DNA of 64,000 nucleotides from Molanna angustata (GCA_963576475.1 OY754981.1:25133411-25197410); one strand, 5' to 3'. Numbered from the stretch's first letter, positions 22,891 through 34,508 are shown. Program-made: numbers and translations. The notes: generated by a model not told the origin, from the letters alone.

Positions 22891-24080
22891 AATAATGTAG
22901 TATAAAGCAGCCCATTCACGATCGTGCCATTCGGCGTCGCTCCATATGGACCGGCTCCATTTGGAGCATTGTAAAATTTTCATCACACTCACGGGCGCGC
23001 CATCGAGCCATTGCGCCATCGAGCCATCAAAATTAGTATACGCAAGTGGTCGGCGATTTCGCATTAATAAGTTCTATTTTTTTTTTAATTTTCAAGTAAA
23101 AATGAGTTATAATTCTGATGATGGGTTTTATACAACTGATATATAGCGGTTTGTTTATACATAAAAAGAAAAAAACAAAGAGAAAAATTTGTATTTTTGC
23201 ATTCACGATGAGATGACGCAATGTACCGCTGGTTTTCACACTCACGAGCATGCCGTACCGGCAGGACGCGCCGCGCGGTTTGTCGCGGTACTATGGAGTT
23301 TCGATCGTTTGGAATTCCATTTTGGTGTGTCAGGCCAATTGGGCTGCGCGGGTTTTGACATTCACGAGCGCATTTTGGAGTGATGGCAAGCCATTTGGAA
23401 GGATGGCACGATCGTGAATGGGGGCCTTAACAGCATTATTTGATACTAATTCCAAAACCACCAGGTTCCCAAATAGCTGGTTTTGTAAAAACAAACCAAA
23501 TTAAGAGCCACTAATAAAAATCAAAAACATACCATCATGCCATGTCTCTCATGGGGTAGGTTTACGAAGACCATGTTTTTCTTTATTAACACGCATCCAT
23601 CGCCTCAACAACATTCATGTTATCGTTTCATACATGCTCGTATGTTGTTCAAACTTCATAAATTTCCCACTAATAGTTTAAACAGTTGAAATATTATGAT
23701 TGTTTGTCAGATAGGATAAGATGATAAAATAGTTTTCATAACTTTAACAAATTAACCACCTTGTGTTGTCCAACTGCCGATTTGTAAAGAGAATTTATTT
23801 CTCTTAACAGATCGACAAAGTTTCAAGCTAAGATCCGCGAGATTTTGTATGGCCAGGTCTATATTTTAAAAGGTTTTTCAACTTTGAAGTAAATAAACAC
23901 CAACTTAAATGCTTCGCAGCTTGTTTGCTTGTATGTCTGTATATGTGTGTGTGTGCCCCTTATAAATTTTGATCCGCTTAATGCACAAAACCCAAAATTT
24001 CAGGAAATATACAAAGTTATAGGCCTAAAAAACTTTTATAGGTAAACAAAAATTTTAATTTTTATTGCAGTCACGGTTCC
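22770..24080 (+). repeat. duplicated block, copy 2 (longer)
   Basis: Same order as 18290-19505: LINE tail, MITE, shared AT-rich segment with CATACCATCATGCCATGTCT, then the TGTGTGTG and CTTATAAATTTTGATCCGC region ending GCAGTCACGGTTCCA. It carries about 90 bp at 23115-23205 absent from copy 1. Confidence 0.8.
22912..23427. mobile_element. MITE inside duplicated block, copy 2
   Basis: Bounded by CCCATTCACGATCGTGCCAT and its complement near 23404-23423. It is longer than copy 1 because of a segment around 23115-23205 that includes an A-rich stretch. Confidence 0.75.
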
Positions 24081-24313
24081 AGTCCGAAAAAGGACTGACC
24101 TCCACATTATCCTATCTTGACATGTTTTTTATAGAAAAAAAATATTAGGCGAACTCGACGTCTTGCTAAATGAATAACATGTGGTAATACATTTAACAGT
24201 TTTCGAAAATAAATTCATCTTCTTGTTGTTCATTTTCTTCATTACTGAAGGTCGTGTCCAACTTATGAGTCATTGTTGCCTCTTCAACAAAACCAGACGC
24301 TTCTAATCCTCTT

Positions 24314-24378
24314 TAGTGATGAGCAAATGCAAGACCAAGACCAGGCTGCAATACTTGCAAGACTTTTGCTCATCACTA
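24314..24378. mobile_element. 65-bp hAT-like MITE
   Basis: The termini TAGTGATGAGCAAA and TTTTGCTCATCACTA are inverted complements. The flanking 8-mers, ATCCTCTT and GTCCTCTG, agree at 6 of 8 positions, compatible with an aged 8-bp hAT target duplication. Confidence 0.6.
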
Positions 24379-25394
24379 GTCCTCTGCCTTTCTTAGGGCC
24401 TCAGCTACCGAGAGACCAGTTATTATAATTATTTGGTCCGTGTTAAGTGGAAATGAACAAATTATATCAAAGGTTGGCGATAGTCCTGTTAAATTTATAT
24501 TATTTACCTACATACCTATATACATTGCTTTTGACTTCAATTTCCGGTACAGATCTAAAAATGCAACGACGGAAGATCATCGATCAATGCAGAAAAGACG
24601 TGTACCCAACTTTCTCTCCATATATAAACCACACAGATTAAACAATAATATATTATAATAAACATGTTAGTTGATAGCATTAACATGTATACCGCCGCCT
24701 ATTCCTGGTCTATGTGCCTCGTTACTTGACTCGTGTGATCTACTTTTGAAAGTTTGTACCTACCTTTAACTTGGACGTCCACAAACAAAGCCATATATTT
24801 TCGCAACATGGTTCGATTTATTGTTGTCATAGACGTTAGGTACTTACTTTGCCCGCCTAATCGATGTAGGGTTGCCATACAATTAAACTAGTCTAAAATA
24901 ACATTCTAACCGAGGGGCCGCCCTTTGCTAATACCCATACATACATAGGTATAATAGATGTCGCAGTTAGAAAATTTTGTGTGAATCGAAGCGAGTCATT
25001 TTTCCGAGGGAATATTTGACGTTTTGGTTCCAGACCACATCGTTTTTCTATAGAAAATAACAACTAATGTGAATTGTTTTCGGATTTATTTGTCTAAAAA
25101 GCATTTTAATTATTAAAGTTTAGAGAATAGTTATCTAGGATGTGTTAAAATGTAAGGAAAACTGAAATATGTTGCCGACCAAAACGTCAAACACGCGATA
25201 TTCCATGACTCACTTTTTGCACGGAGTACTACATCTAGTATATTATGATAAAAATCTATGTACCCATAAAATTTAAATATGACGAGTATCTACCAAAATC
25301 TATGCATTGTAAGAGTGCGATAGCCATTTAATGATGTATTTTTACTCTTTCCAATTTCCCGCCACTGTATTTCCTGACACTCGATACCGGTAAT

Positions 25395-25640
25395 AGGTGT
25401 TGCAGTCGCCGGATACTGAGCTTCTTTGATCACATCGCCAAGAGAGAGCCTGGTAACCTGGAAAAAAGTATTGTCACAGGAAATGTATCAGGCAAAAGAA
25501 GAAGAGGCAGATCTCCTATATTAACGAAGTAACCTAATTCGGCGGTGCGAGCTGCGGAGAGCAAAGATGACTGGAAACGATTCGTTCTGTCCATTGGCGG
25601 TACCATGGACCACGACCCTCAGCAATGAGGTAACGAAGAA
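25395..25640 (+). mobile_element. LINE RT C-terminal fragment
   Basis: Reads FFDHIAKREPGNLEKSIVTG, GKRRRGRSP, a stop, then RAAESKDDWKRFV and a terminal stop followed by a GAAGAAGAA-type 3' end. The layout resembles the C-terminus of the LINE at 42643-44762 (LGHIMRG, GRRQMSW, AAQDREGF). A decayed, 5'-truncated copy. Confidence 0.7.
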
Positions 25641-25769
25641 GAATAGGTACGTCCATATACATTATGATTACGAAATTATGCTTTATGATCATAAATTTTT
25701 ATCAAAAATATATTTTATGGCAGTAGTGTAAGTTTTTTTTCTTATTAAAATGATAATATTTAAATTTTA

Positions 25770-26600
25770 AGATTGCAGACGAGTGCCTATCCTCCTGGTA
25801 GCAGACCCTCCGGAAGACCACAAATCGATGGAAGGATAGCTGGACATCCATCTCCCATGGGCAGGTTCAGAGATCAACAATTTGGACAAAACACAAAAAG
25901 TGATCTCAATATTTTTTAGAGAACACAATCTCATACGGTAAACTCTTTATAAAACTAGATAGAATTGGCGTAAAAGGTAAAGAGCTAGATTTTTTAAATA
26001 GCTTTATATCAGATAGACTTCAGCAGGGAAGGATCGGTGGTATGCTGAGTGATACGCTTGCCATTAAATACGGCGTTCCTCAAATGGTAGTATTCCCGGA
26101 CCACTGTTATTCCTTATCTACGTAAATGATCTATGCAAGTTGGGTGTCACGTCAGATACTGCGATCAATTTATTTTGCAATGTGCCAATCAATTATTACC
26201 TATGGACTGCTGGCCTGGGGAAGTACAACAAATATTGCAGACTAGTTTAACAAGGCACGAAAGTCAATAATAAAAATCATATTTAAAGTGGCATACAGAA
26301 CAAGCCCCATAGTAATTTTCAAGACTCTGGGAGTCATGAGACTGCGACAATTATAACACCAAATCAAACATAATAAACTCCGACATTTACTACAATAACA
26401 AATTATTATATTATTTAACCTAAAAACAATTTCCACTGTGTACTATTCATACCACGCAACTGATTAAATGAACACCTCAGCACAGGACCTAGTGAGATGT
26501 TCATTGTACCAACACATACAATATTTCAAGTGTGTAATTGCATTGTAATAATTATACATTTATGAAAATTCATAAAATAAATAAAGTTCTCTCACACGGG
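25770..26600 (+). pseudogene. decayed jockey/CR1-like LINE RT
   Basis: Fragments in order on the + strand are a run around GVKGKELDFLNSFISDRLQ (palm region upstream of motif B), GVPQ then a frameshift into SIPGPLLFLIYVNDL (motif B), and SDTAINLF where the catalytic YADD should follow. YADD is absent. The sequence jumps to a thumb-like segment (YGLLAWGS-type). An internal deletion has therefore removed the active site. The 3' end (GAACACCTCAGCACAGGACC) matches a second tail at 54484-54540. Confidence 0.7.
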
Positions 26601-28250
26601 ACTAAGATTATTATTATTTTAAACTCGAGTCACTCTAAGAAATTTAGCTCACAGCCAACAAACAATTCTTCGAGATAAAAATTAATGAACTTTATATTAT
26701 AAATCTAAATAATCTAGGTATAATAACATATTGTACTTTCTAAGTGAAAAGTCACAACTATTTGACCCAAAGAAATGAAAATTCGGACCTAAATAGGTAC
26801 ATTTCTGATTTTATTTGTTTACTTTATATAGCAACATTTTCATGAAATGTCAACTCGGAACACCTGTCAATGCCATATTTATACCTGCGAAAATCATAAC
26901 CTAAAAACAGAATCAAAAATATTATTTATGAATTCATTTTACCGATAATTTTATGCGGTAGATGGTTACTATATCTTCAATTTATTTCAAAACATGATTA
27001 GGTATGAGTATGACATTTCTAATGTTATGAAGTGTGGTATTGATAATAATATTTACTTTATACTGCTTGGAAAAAAATATTTATCACAATACAACAATTA
27101 CTGAAAGATAACACATTATAAAATTATATCATTTATCTGTGTTTGTTGAAAACATTTCTTAAGCACATTATATAAGTACAATTGTCTTTAACATTTGTTA
27201 TACAGTTATCAATCGATATACATTATTATAAAATATTTGGTATAGGTAACTCAAGGTAAGATTTCACTAAAACATTTCATTTTTTGTTTAAGTTACACAT
27301 AGGTATAAGCTAACTTGCTACAGTACAAAATGTACAGTTAGATATGCGCATATGTGACCATAAAAATAGAAAACTTTACATACAATCATGCAGCTGTCTG
27401 ACAAAAAGTATAATATAATACCTACGGACATGACAGACTGACTCATATTGAAATTTTCAGACAGCATAATATTTTTAATTTCAAAATTATTAGAAGCAAT
27501 AACTATCCTAACCTTACCAAAAATAAGAATAATGTGGAAAAACATGATGTTACTTCATATATTTCTTGTTTGTTTTACCACTGGAGTTTTATTTCTTATT
27601 GAATAGATGCATAATCTAACTGTAAACAAATTTTCAAAAACTATAAGCAGAGGCTCTTGTACATTGTTTCAAATTTCTTTTTATAGTTTATCTACATAGG
27701 TATTATAAAACCCATATTCTAAAATGTACTCTTGCATACATAGATAGATAACAATTGTATCATATTTCATTTATCACTGAATATGTTCCAACAATCAGAA
27801 AATGTCTGTAACTTGGTCTGTAATTTGATACACTGATGATTTCACTGCAAAGGACTGTTCATTTGCTACTGTATTATTATGATAACAAAGTTGATATTTT
27901 TAATACATTTTAGTACTAAACTAAAACTTCGGCTGGGTTTCAAATTTGTTTTTTACTTTACAATGTTATCCAGGGTAATTACACGACCACATAGAACGGT
28001 GGTGTTCATATAATTATAATTTTTAAATTATAGCGAGTCTCTATTCAACTATGCGAAGCCTATGGTGAAATAATTAGTGTAAAATATTTTCAACAACCCA
28101 TGATCAAATGATTATTTCTTTAAATCAAATCAAGTAAAATATTATAATGAAATTACATATATTACTGAAATTGCAAAATTACTACTTAAACATCTCCGAC
28201 ACAAAGCTTTTTTAAACACATTCGGCAATATTCAATAAAACACCTTATTT
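26600..28250. other. AT-rich region upstream of HYI; may hold its 5' UTR exon
   Basis: No coding exon recognised. Because the HYI start codon follows a splice acceptor directly, a non-coding first exon and promoter should lie in or beyond this stretch, but I cannot place them. Confidence 0.35.
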
Positions 28251-28267
28251 TTTTTTCTTATAGAACA

Positions 28268-31200
28268 ATGGGGTCTGCGTCGATGCTCAAGTTTTGTGCC
28301 AATTTAAGTTTTATGTTTGGAGAGAGCTCAACATTTACAGATAGATATGCTTTAGCCAAGAATGCAGGATTCAAAGCAGTTGAATCTGGCTTCCCTGTGG
28401 GTTATACCATACAACAAGTGAAGGAAGCCAAAGAAGCGGCTGGATTACATCAAGTTTTGATAAATCTCTACACAGGTATTAAAGTAATAATCAGATAATA
28501 TTAAGTATTCGACAAAATCTTATTTATCATAAATTTATATATTTATCTGTAGCGGGTGCAGCCAGCCGAGTTGACCACCCACTTCAAGGAGTATGGGGAC
28601 GTCAGCGGGCTATTTAAGGCAGCGCACATCAATTCTCATGGTTCAGTTTAACCAAGGCCAGCGGTAGGCAGTCACTCTGCCCGACTCACATTTCGATTAT
28701 AATTACGTGCATTCAGCGACCTATATTATTTAAAATATTTAATAGTCCATTATTGAAGTATCAATCTTGATTTATAATTAGAGTCACACTATCAAATAAA
28801 TACGTAAGTCCAATTCAAACTATTTTAATACCTGTCCATAATATTAATTAATTCATATTCTTCTGATAAATATATAAATGTTTTATAGTGTGGCGTGGGT
28901 ACCTCGCTCTGTTGTGTAATGCTCTTTAATTAGCTTGCAACTAATTACCGAGCTACGCACAGCAGGATCGAATACACACGCGACATCATTTCGCGTTGGA
29001 TTTGGGGAACAGGCGACAGGTTACTACCTAGTGCCTGTCTAGACCGGAGCACCCTTCTGTAAATTAATAAATTAATATTTAAAACCAAATACCAACCAGC
29101 GCGAAATATCCAACTGTAAATTTGTTCAAGAGAACTTATTTCTCTTAACAGATAAACAGTTGTAAACTGGTTGGTTGGAAGAAATTGCCTAATGACAATA
29201 AGCCCGCCAGTGTACATTATATTTGTTTATATTATGTACAAGAAGATGTATAAATAAATAAATAAAACAGATAAACAAAAATTCAAGCCAAGATCTGCAA
29301 GTTTTGTATGGCCAGTCTACATTTTTAATGTTTATTTAACTTAGTAAAACGAGGTGGGTTGTGGCCAACACTAAACTCTCCACATCATAGTAAGCGTTCA
29401 TTTTTTCTTCTTGAAATGTTGACTATCTCTAAATGAATTTTTATGAAGTACATTTCTCATACATTTCTATTAGATTCTTAAACAAATATAAGATTCCCAG
29501 AGGACAAAAGTTTTCACAATACACCCAAAAACATTGTCACGAAACTCATAGTATGTATTTTCTACAATGATACCTGTTGAGAAATTTTAAGTAAGATTGC
29601 ATTACTAGCAAGATGAGCATGTATGAGACTGTATATCAATGTTGATGAGGCGATGTATGCCCTCTAGATTGCCCCTTGACAACCATGAAGATCCCGAGCG
29701 TAGACATTTCAGTAAATTAATTAAGGCTTCATTGTTCCATAGAGCCAACAATTTGGTAATAATTCCCTTGTCATCTCGTATCACTAAATTTTGTTTATAA
29801 ATTAGTGTTATTATTTGCTTATGTAGAGCTTGCCAAGAGAAAGAATGAGAGTGACCTTACCTGTGCACAAACCAATTTTAGTATTTGCAACCATGCTGCA
29901 TAAAAATGTCACCTACATTCTCTCACTTATGGAGCTCTAAGTCTTCTTCTTCATCGTCTACCAGGTCATTAGACCTGTTTGTGAAGGTGGATTATCCTGG
30001 AAGGAGGAGGTCCAACTGTCCATCCATCTCTTCGCAGGTCTTAAGGGTAGTTGGGTATTTCTGTCTTCACTATTTTACAATTCTATTGTCGTCTATTCGT
30101 TTTACGTGGTCTCTCCAGAGGCATCTTCCGCTACATCCCCGTCTTGTTATGTCTGACACTGCATATGGACCAGGGGGACAAGTCTGGTCCGACCGGCGAA
30201 ATCAAAACCCTCGTGATTACCCATATCATGGATATAATTATATATAGACATCTAAAGATATTAAAACATGTGAGGGTTTTGATTTCACTGGTTGGACCAG
30301 ACTTGCCCCCCTGATTGTTTAATTTCTGATGCGGTCCTTGAGGGTTCTTCCAGCAATGGAGCTCTAATTCATTTTAAGAAAAATAATCATTATTGTATTT
30401 ATTGTAGGAGATACATCCAAAGGTGAATTTGGAGTAACATTTATACCAGGAAATGAAGAAGAATTTCGAAGAAACTTACAAAAGACAATAGAATACGCTA
30501 AAGCATTGAACTGTTCCAAACTCCACATAATGTCGGGAAAGACTAATGGCAACGTCACAGAAGAACATTGGAAAACATATGAAAACAATTTGCTTTATGC
30601 TTCAAATGAACTGAAAAATGCGGAAATAATTGGACTCATTGAACCAATCAACAAATATTCTGTACCAAATTATTTTATGAATTGTTACGAAAGAGGTAAT
30701 TTATTCATTTATAAGATTTACCTGATTTTACAAATTACATTATTTTGAATCTCTCATTAATGCTCATGATTTTAAAAAATTAAAATCATGAGCATTAATG
30801 AGAGATTCACGTTTGCAATATTTTCATTATTTAACTAATCACAATTTCTCTTCAAAGTCCATAATTTATAAAACATGTTAACAGAGCACCTGACGTTAAA
30901 TAGTAAGACAGTACTTACTTACTTTCCGTGTCCGGATTCATTAAATAAAGAACTTCCAGTAGTTGGCCACATGTACGGCCCTGTCATTTGCGGCAGTTAG
31001 GTCCTCCCGCGCGCATGTCTCTCCGACTTTCGGACATATCAAAAGGTGTTGGTGGTCCTGTATGTCCCCGCACTCGCAGGTATCGTCCTCCTTGTAGCCC
31101 CATTTTTTGAGGTTACTATTGCAGCGCGACACCCCAGTTCTCAATCTATTTAGTGCTCTCCAAGTGGGGTATGGCAGGTTGTGTCCAGCGGCCATCTCTT

Positions 31201-33031
31201 CCTTCGGTTTGACATGCGCGGGGTCAGCGAAACTTTCTTGCCACAGCTCAATCCGGCGCGCCTCTGGCGGGCCAGGCAGCGCGGCTGTTGTTTCCGCAAA
31301 GCCTCTTCTTGACTTCAGCCGGGATTGTCGGGCCTCACGGCCGTACATGGGATGTCTTTGGTCGAGATTTAGAATCGAGATTTCAGTAAAAGATTTAAAG
31401 TATTTTCAAAGTTTCATAACTTTGCGACACATAAGAGAACAGAGAGATATAACCTTTCAAGGAGATGTGCATCTCGTCTCTTAGGCCTGACAATTTACTC
31501 TCTTTCATTGAAAAGAGTTATTTATGTTGAGCTGATTGTTCCATGGAACACAAATATTCTAAAAGACCACCAATACAAACTAAACAAGTACAAGGAACTG
31601 GTAGATAAAACAGTTCAAAATGGCTTTAGCACGAATATATATGCTGTAGAGGTGGAAGCGTGAGGCCTGTCCGCAAAATCTTTATATTCCTACTTTAAAG
31701 ACCTGGGTCTACCTAGAGGTAAGATAAAAGAACTTTTGGATAGGGTGGTAAAAGCATCATTATCCGCATCCTATTGGATTTCGTTGCGCAGGGTAGTGGA
31801 GTATCAGTCGAATATTGGTGGGTGAGTGGTGAGCGTGACTTGAGTCTAGAGGGGCGCCTTAATCCCGCATACATGGTCGCAAGCCCATGTGGCTCGCCTG
31901 TTCTGGCTGGTACTCTGGTCGCCTGAGCTCGTGGGCCTGGATTTATGAATCCAGTGAAACCACGATTGCCTTTCTCTTTTGCATCTTATTTATTTATCGA
32001 AATTAATTTTGTTTTAAGCACAAATGAGTTATTTTATACGAGTTCTTTTAGGGGCGACCACTTCTCCCTTACAAATTTTGCAAGAACTTAAGAAATAACT
32101 CAATTGTCATCCATCCTGTGGAAAAAGCAGTTGTATCAAATAACGCACTTGTGGTTTAAACCAAGTGAATTACAATAAATAAAAAAAAAATAATCTCAAT
32201 TTGAATATTTTTTTTAATTGCATATACACAAACATTGGATATAAGCGGTGATAGCCCAGCAGTAAGGTCGTCGCCTCACATGCGTGAGGTCGACGGTTCG
32301 AATCCGGGCGGGGCACGCACCTCTGGATATTCAAAAAAATCTATGTGCGGATTTATATCACTAGCTATATGTAGCCATGATCCAATTTGTCTGGTTCCCC
32401 TTTCTAAGGATTACGAAGGTCAGATGGCATTCGCTTCAATGTAATAACCAGACTCGCCAATTCTAGGATCATGGGTAAAGCGTACCCCGATAGAAACGGG
32501 ATAAAAGCGCTAAGGGCAAAGATACGCAAACATTGGATTTTTTTCCCTTTCGAAAGTCAAATGATAATAAAGTTTTTGAATAAAAATCTCAATTTGTTTT
32601 TTTAGCAATTGATATAATAAAAAGGATAAACAGTGACCATATAAGACTTATGTTGGATGTTTTCCATATGCAGCAAATAAAGGGAGACATAACCCATAGC
32701 ATAGAACAGTACATGCCTTATATAGGACATGTCCAGGTATTTGAAAAACAATTAATTTAATCGTTTTCGTCATTTAAAATAATATATGAGTTTCACCTCA
32801 ATGCTTCCAGAACAAATTTCACTCACTATCATATTTTTACATGATTATTTTTAGATTGCCCAAGTCCCCCACAGGAATGAACCAGATACACCGGGAGAGG
32901 TCAATTATCCATATGTTTTGAAAGTGTTAGAAGAAAAGGGCTATTCCGGATATGTAGGATTGGAATATACGCCAAAGAATGGCTCAGTAAATGGTTTAAA
33001 ATGGATCGCAGACTTTGGTTATAAACTGTGA
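28268..33031 (+). CDS. HYI: putative hydroxypyruvate isomerase, 4 coding exons
   Basis: Coding exons 28268-28475, 30408-30695, 32606-32736 and 32855-33031 join in phase (804 nt, 267 aa plus stop), each intron GT...AG. The product is a TIM-barrel sugar isomerase of the hydroxypyruvate isomerase family, which interconverts hydroxypyruvate and tartronate semialdehyde; the animal role is poorly defined. Family landmarks are MLKFCANLSFMF at the N-terminus, NLYTGD, GLIEPIN (E148), MLDVFHMQ (D183), GHVQ (Q209) and VGLEYTP (E246). These four fit the metal-binding E, D, Q, E of bacterial Hyi/YgbM with a constant offset of six residues. The length is normal for the family. The ATG lies 4 nt after TTTTTTTTCTTATAG, so an upstream non-coding exon is likely. 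Introns carry LINE scraps, a MITE, a SINE and a hairpin. Confidence 0.93.
28548..28975 (+). mobile_element. possible solo LTR or other insertion in HYI intron 1
   Basis: A less AT-rich block starts TGTAGCGGGTGCAGCC, has a TATA-like CTATTTAAGG about 50 bp in, an AATAAA near 28795, and ends around GAATACACA. This arrangement resembles an LTR, but no internal domain, opposite LTR or clear target duplication is visible. Alternatively it is an unrelated repeat. Confidence 0.25.
29159..29265 (+). mobile_element. 5'-truncated short retroposon with target duplication
   Basis: A 107-bp insert ending in (AAAT)n is flanked by perfect 12-bp direct repeats AACAGATAAACA (29147-29158 and 29266-29277). The insert carries GGAAGAAATTGCC and GCCCGCCAGTGTACA, matching the reversed copy at about 47875-47935. 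It split an older repeat whose intact form is near 19220-19260 (CTCTTAACAGATCGACAAAG). Confidence 0.75.
29934..30360 (-). mobile_element. LINE RT C-terminal fragment, split by a MITE
   Basis: The - strand yields pieces of an LINE RT tail (HVKRIDDNRIVK, RPAKRWMDSW, QDNPPSQTGLM) in shifting frames, that is, decayed. It is interrupted by the inverted-repeat element at 30171-30313. Located in HYI intron 1, antisense to the gene. Confidence 0.6.
30171..30313. mobile_element. 143-bp MITE
   Basis: The ends CAGGGGGACAAGTCTGGTCC and GGACCAGACTTGCCCCCCTG are inverted complements with one or two mismatches, and the inner CGAAATCAAAACCCTC also pairs. A CAGGG-type terminus is compatible with hAT, but I could not identify a target duplication. 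Confidence 0.75.
30747..30809. repeat. perfect 28-bp-arm hairpin in HYI intron 2
   Basis: GAATCTCTCATTAATGCTCA... and its exact complement are separated by an AAAAAT loop. The origin may be a microscopic fold-back. Confidence 0.85.
30941..31348 (-). mobile_element. LINE RT C-terminal fragment with zinc-knuckle-like region
   Basis: A 135-codon open frame whose C-terminal half reads TWRALNRLRTGVSRCNSNLKK, then a C-x-C ... H-x3-H-x2-C-type cluster (CECGDIQDHQHLLICP). This is the usual C-terminal end of non-LTR ORF2 proteins. The N-terminal RT is absent. In HYI intron 2, antisense. Confidence 0.65.
31500..31880 (+). mobile_element. retroelement-derived fragment (VELIVPW family)
   Basis: The + strand reads YVELIVPWNTNIL, KLNKYKELVDKTVQNGF, IYAVEVEA, a stop, GLSAKSLYSYFKDLGLPRGK and a later stop. 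I recall the VELTVPWE...KYxxLVxxC...VEVGCRGF pattern from the C-termini of some retroelement ORFs in many animals. The assignment is from memory. Broken by stops, in HYI intron 2. Confidence 0.45.
32241..32522 (+). mobile_element. tRNA-derived SINE D with target duplication
   Basis: The head has an A-box-like region after GCGGTGATAGCCCAGC and the B-box GGTTCGAATCC, followed by a body ending CGGGATAAAAGCGCTAAGGG. It is flanked by direct repeats ACACAAACATTGGAT (32226-32240) and ACGCAAACATTGGAT (32523-32537), differing at one base. Inserted in HYI intron 2, about 70 bp before exon 3, sense orientation. Confidence 0.85.
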
Positions 33032-33057
33032 TTATAATAAAAAACATTTACAGTCGG

Positions 33058-33063
33058 AATAAA
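33058..33063 (+). terminator. HYI: HYI poly(A) signal AATAAA
   Basis: The canonical hexamer lies 27 nt after the HYI stop codon, giving a very short predicted 3' UTR. Further AT-rich hexamer variants lie within the next 80 nt. Confidence 0.65.
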
Positions 33064-33377
33064 AATAGATTATTTGATTTTTTTTCTTGTAAATATTTAT
33101 AAAAAAATGTGATTTGATATTAAAAATTTATGATAAAAAAATATAATATATATGCATGCTCGTCACAGAGTGATTCCAGTAAATGGGAGTCCCATTTGCA
33201 GACTTAAAACTAATAAAATGAAAAAAAATAGATAGTATTTTTCATCATAATTTGATATAATTATGGAGTTCAATCAAGAACTGACAGTTTCAATCATTGA
33301 TAAATTGATGTTTAATAAAGTTTAGTTTGTCGATCGACAATTCTTGATAGAACTCCATTGTACGTTGATATGTTATA

Positions 33378-33956
33378 AAAAATATAAAAATACTTGGTAA
33401 TTGTTCTATTGTGTTTATTTGATTATTGACGCGTTTCGTGCAAAGCACATCGTCAGAATAATGCTCTACAAGACTGAGACTAGTGGTTATATACAAAATT
33501 TACATGGCAGGTGTATAAAAATGTTGGTTTTTGAACGGTTGAAAAGAAGTTATATAATGCAAATGAATCTATACAAATCTACGTTTTAATACTATGAATG
33601 TAGTTGGGTCACTGGTTGTAGTCCCCTGTGTCCATTAGGCCTGTAACAAAAGGAAACGACAGCAGTAAAATTTTTCCTTTCCTTTTGTTACAGGCCTAAT
33701 GGACACAGGGGACTACAACCAGTGACCCAACTACATTCATAGTATTAAAACGTAGATTTGTATAGATTCATTTGCATTATATAACTTCTTTTCAACCGTT
33801 CAAAAACCAACATTTTTATACACCTGCCATGTAAATTTTGTATATAACCACTAGTCTCAGTCTTGTAGAGCATTATTCTGACGATGTGCTTTGCACGAAA
33901 CGCGTCAATAATCAAATAAACACAATAGAACAATTACCAAGTATTTTTATATTTTT
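33378..33956. repeat. 279-bp-arm palindrome between HYI and aurora B
   Basis: Arms 33378-33656 and 33678-33956 are complementary with no indel, and no mismatch in the stretches I compared. The loop is 21 nt. The arms carry ACGCGTTTCGTGCAAAGCAC and GTAGTTGGGTCACTGG. The matching 62-codon frames on both strands are a by-product of symmetry and do not indicate a gene. A smaller inverted repeat (ATGGAGTTCAATCAAGAA / TTCTTGATAGAACTCCAT, 33263-33358) sits just to the left. Confidence 0.95.
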
Positions 33957-34337
33957 GATGTTTAATATATTAATAGTTATTTTTAATAATTAAATTTTAT
34001 GAAAAATTTGCATATTTTTTAACCGACTGTCCATCCTGTTATTTATGAGTAAGTTTATCTGTATGTATGCATGAAATACTTTAATACTTCTCAACTACAA
34101 ATCTATACTTAAACAAAATAATAACCAATTCTCAAAACTCCATATATTGTACAATAAATTTATTATACAATAACTAGTTTCCAATCTAAAGAAATGCAAA
34201 TAATGCTTATGGAATAAATTTGAATAAACTTTTCTTGTGCTGAGTATCGAAACCAGGTCTCCGGCACAGATATCAAATGAGTTAAAACTATGCTAAGGCT
34301 GTCTAGATGATTTTTAAAAGAATACACTTTTTTTTTT

Positions 34338-34508
34338 TTTAATAAAATGAATATGTCCTTGTTAAACAAGTACATATACATCTTCCTACGTTCCCTTAAA
34401 TAAGCATAAATGCTTGTGCTATAGGTGAACGAAATCGGTCGAGGCAGGATTCGAACTCGCGACCATTGGATTACTAACCCAGCGCGCTAACCGCTCTGCC
34501 ATCGACAC
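34338..34508 (-). mobile_element. SINE C, copy 2
   Basis: On the - strand there is a GTCGATGGCAGAGCGGTTAG head, B-box GAGTTCGAATCCTGCC, then the body shared with 14101-14285 and a T-rich end at 34321-34340 (poly-A side). Not a tRNA gene, because the body is attached and no terminator follows the head. Confidence 0.8.

Noticed and set aside
28548..28975. Complete LTR retrotransposon in HYI intron 1
   Set aside because: Only one LTR-like block, with no gag/pol, primer-binding site or second LTR. Retained as a low-confidence solo LTR.
32248..32315. tRNA gene candidate
   Set aside because: B-box GGTTCGAATCC is present, but it is the head of a SINE with 15-bp target duplications.
33401..33933. 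Two identical 62-codon frames on opposite strands
   Set aside because: A consequence of the palindrome and not a duplicated gene.
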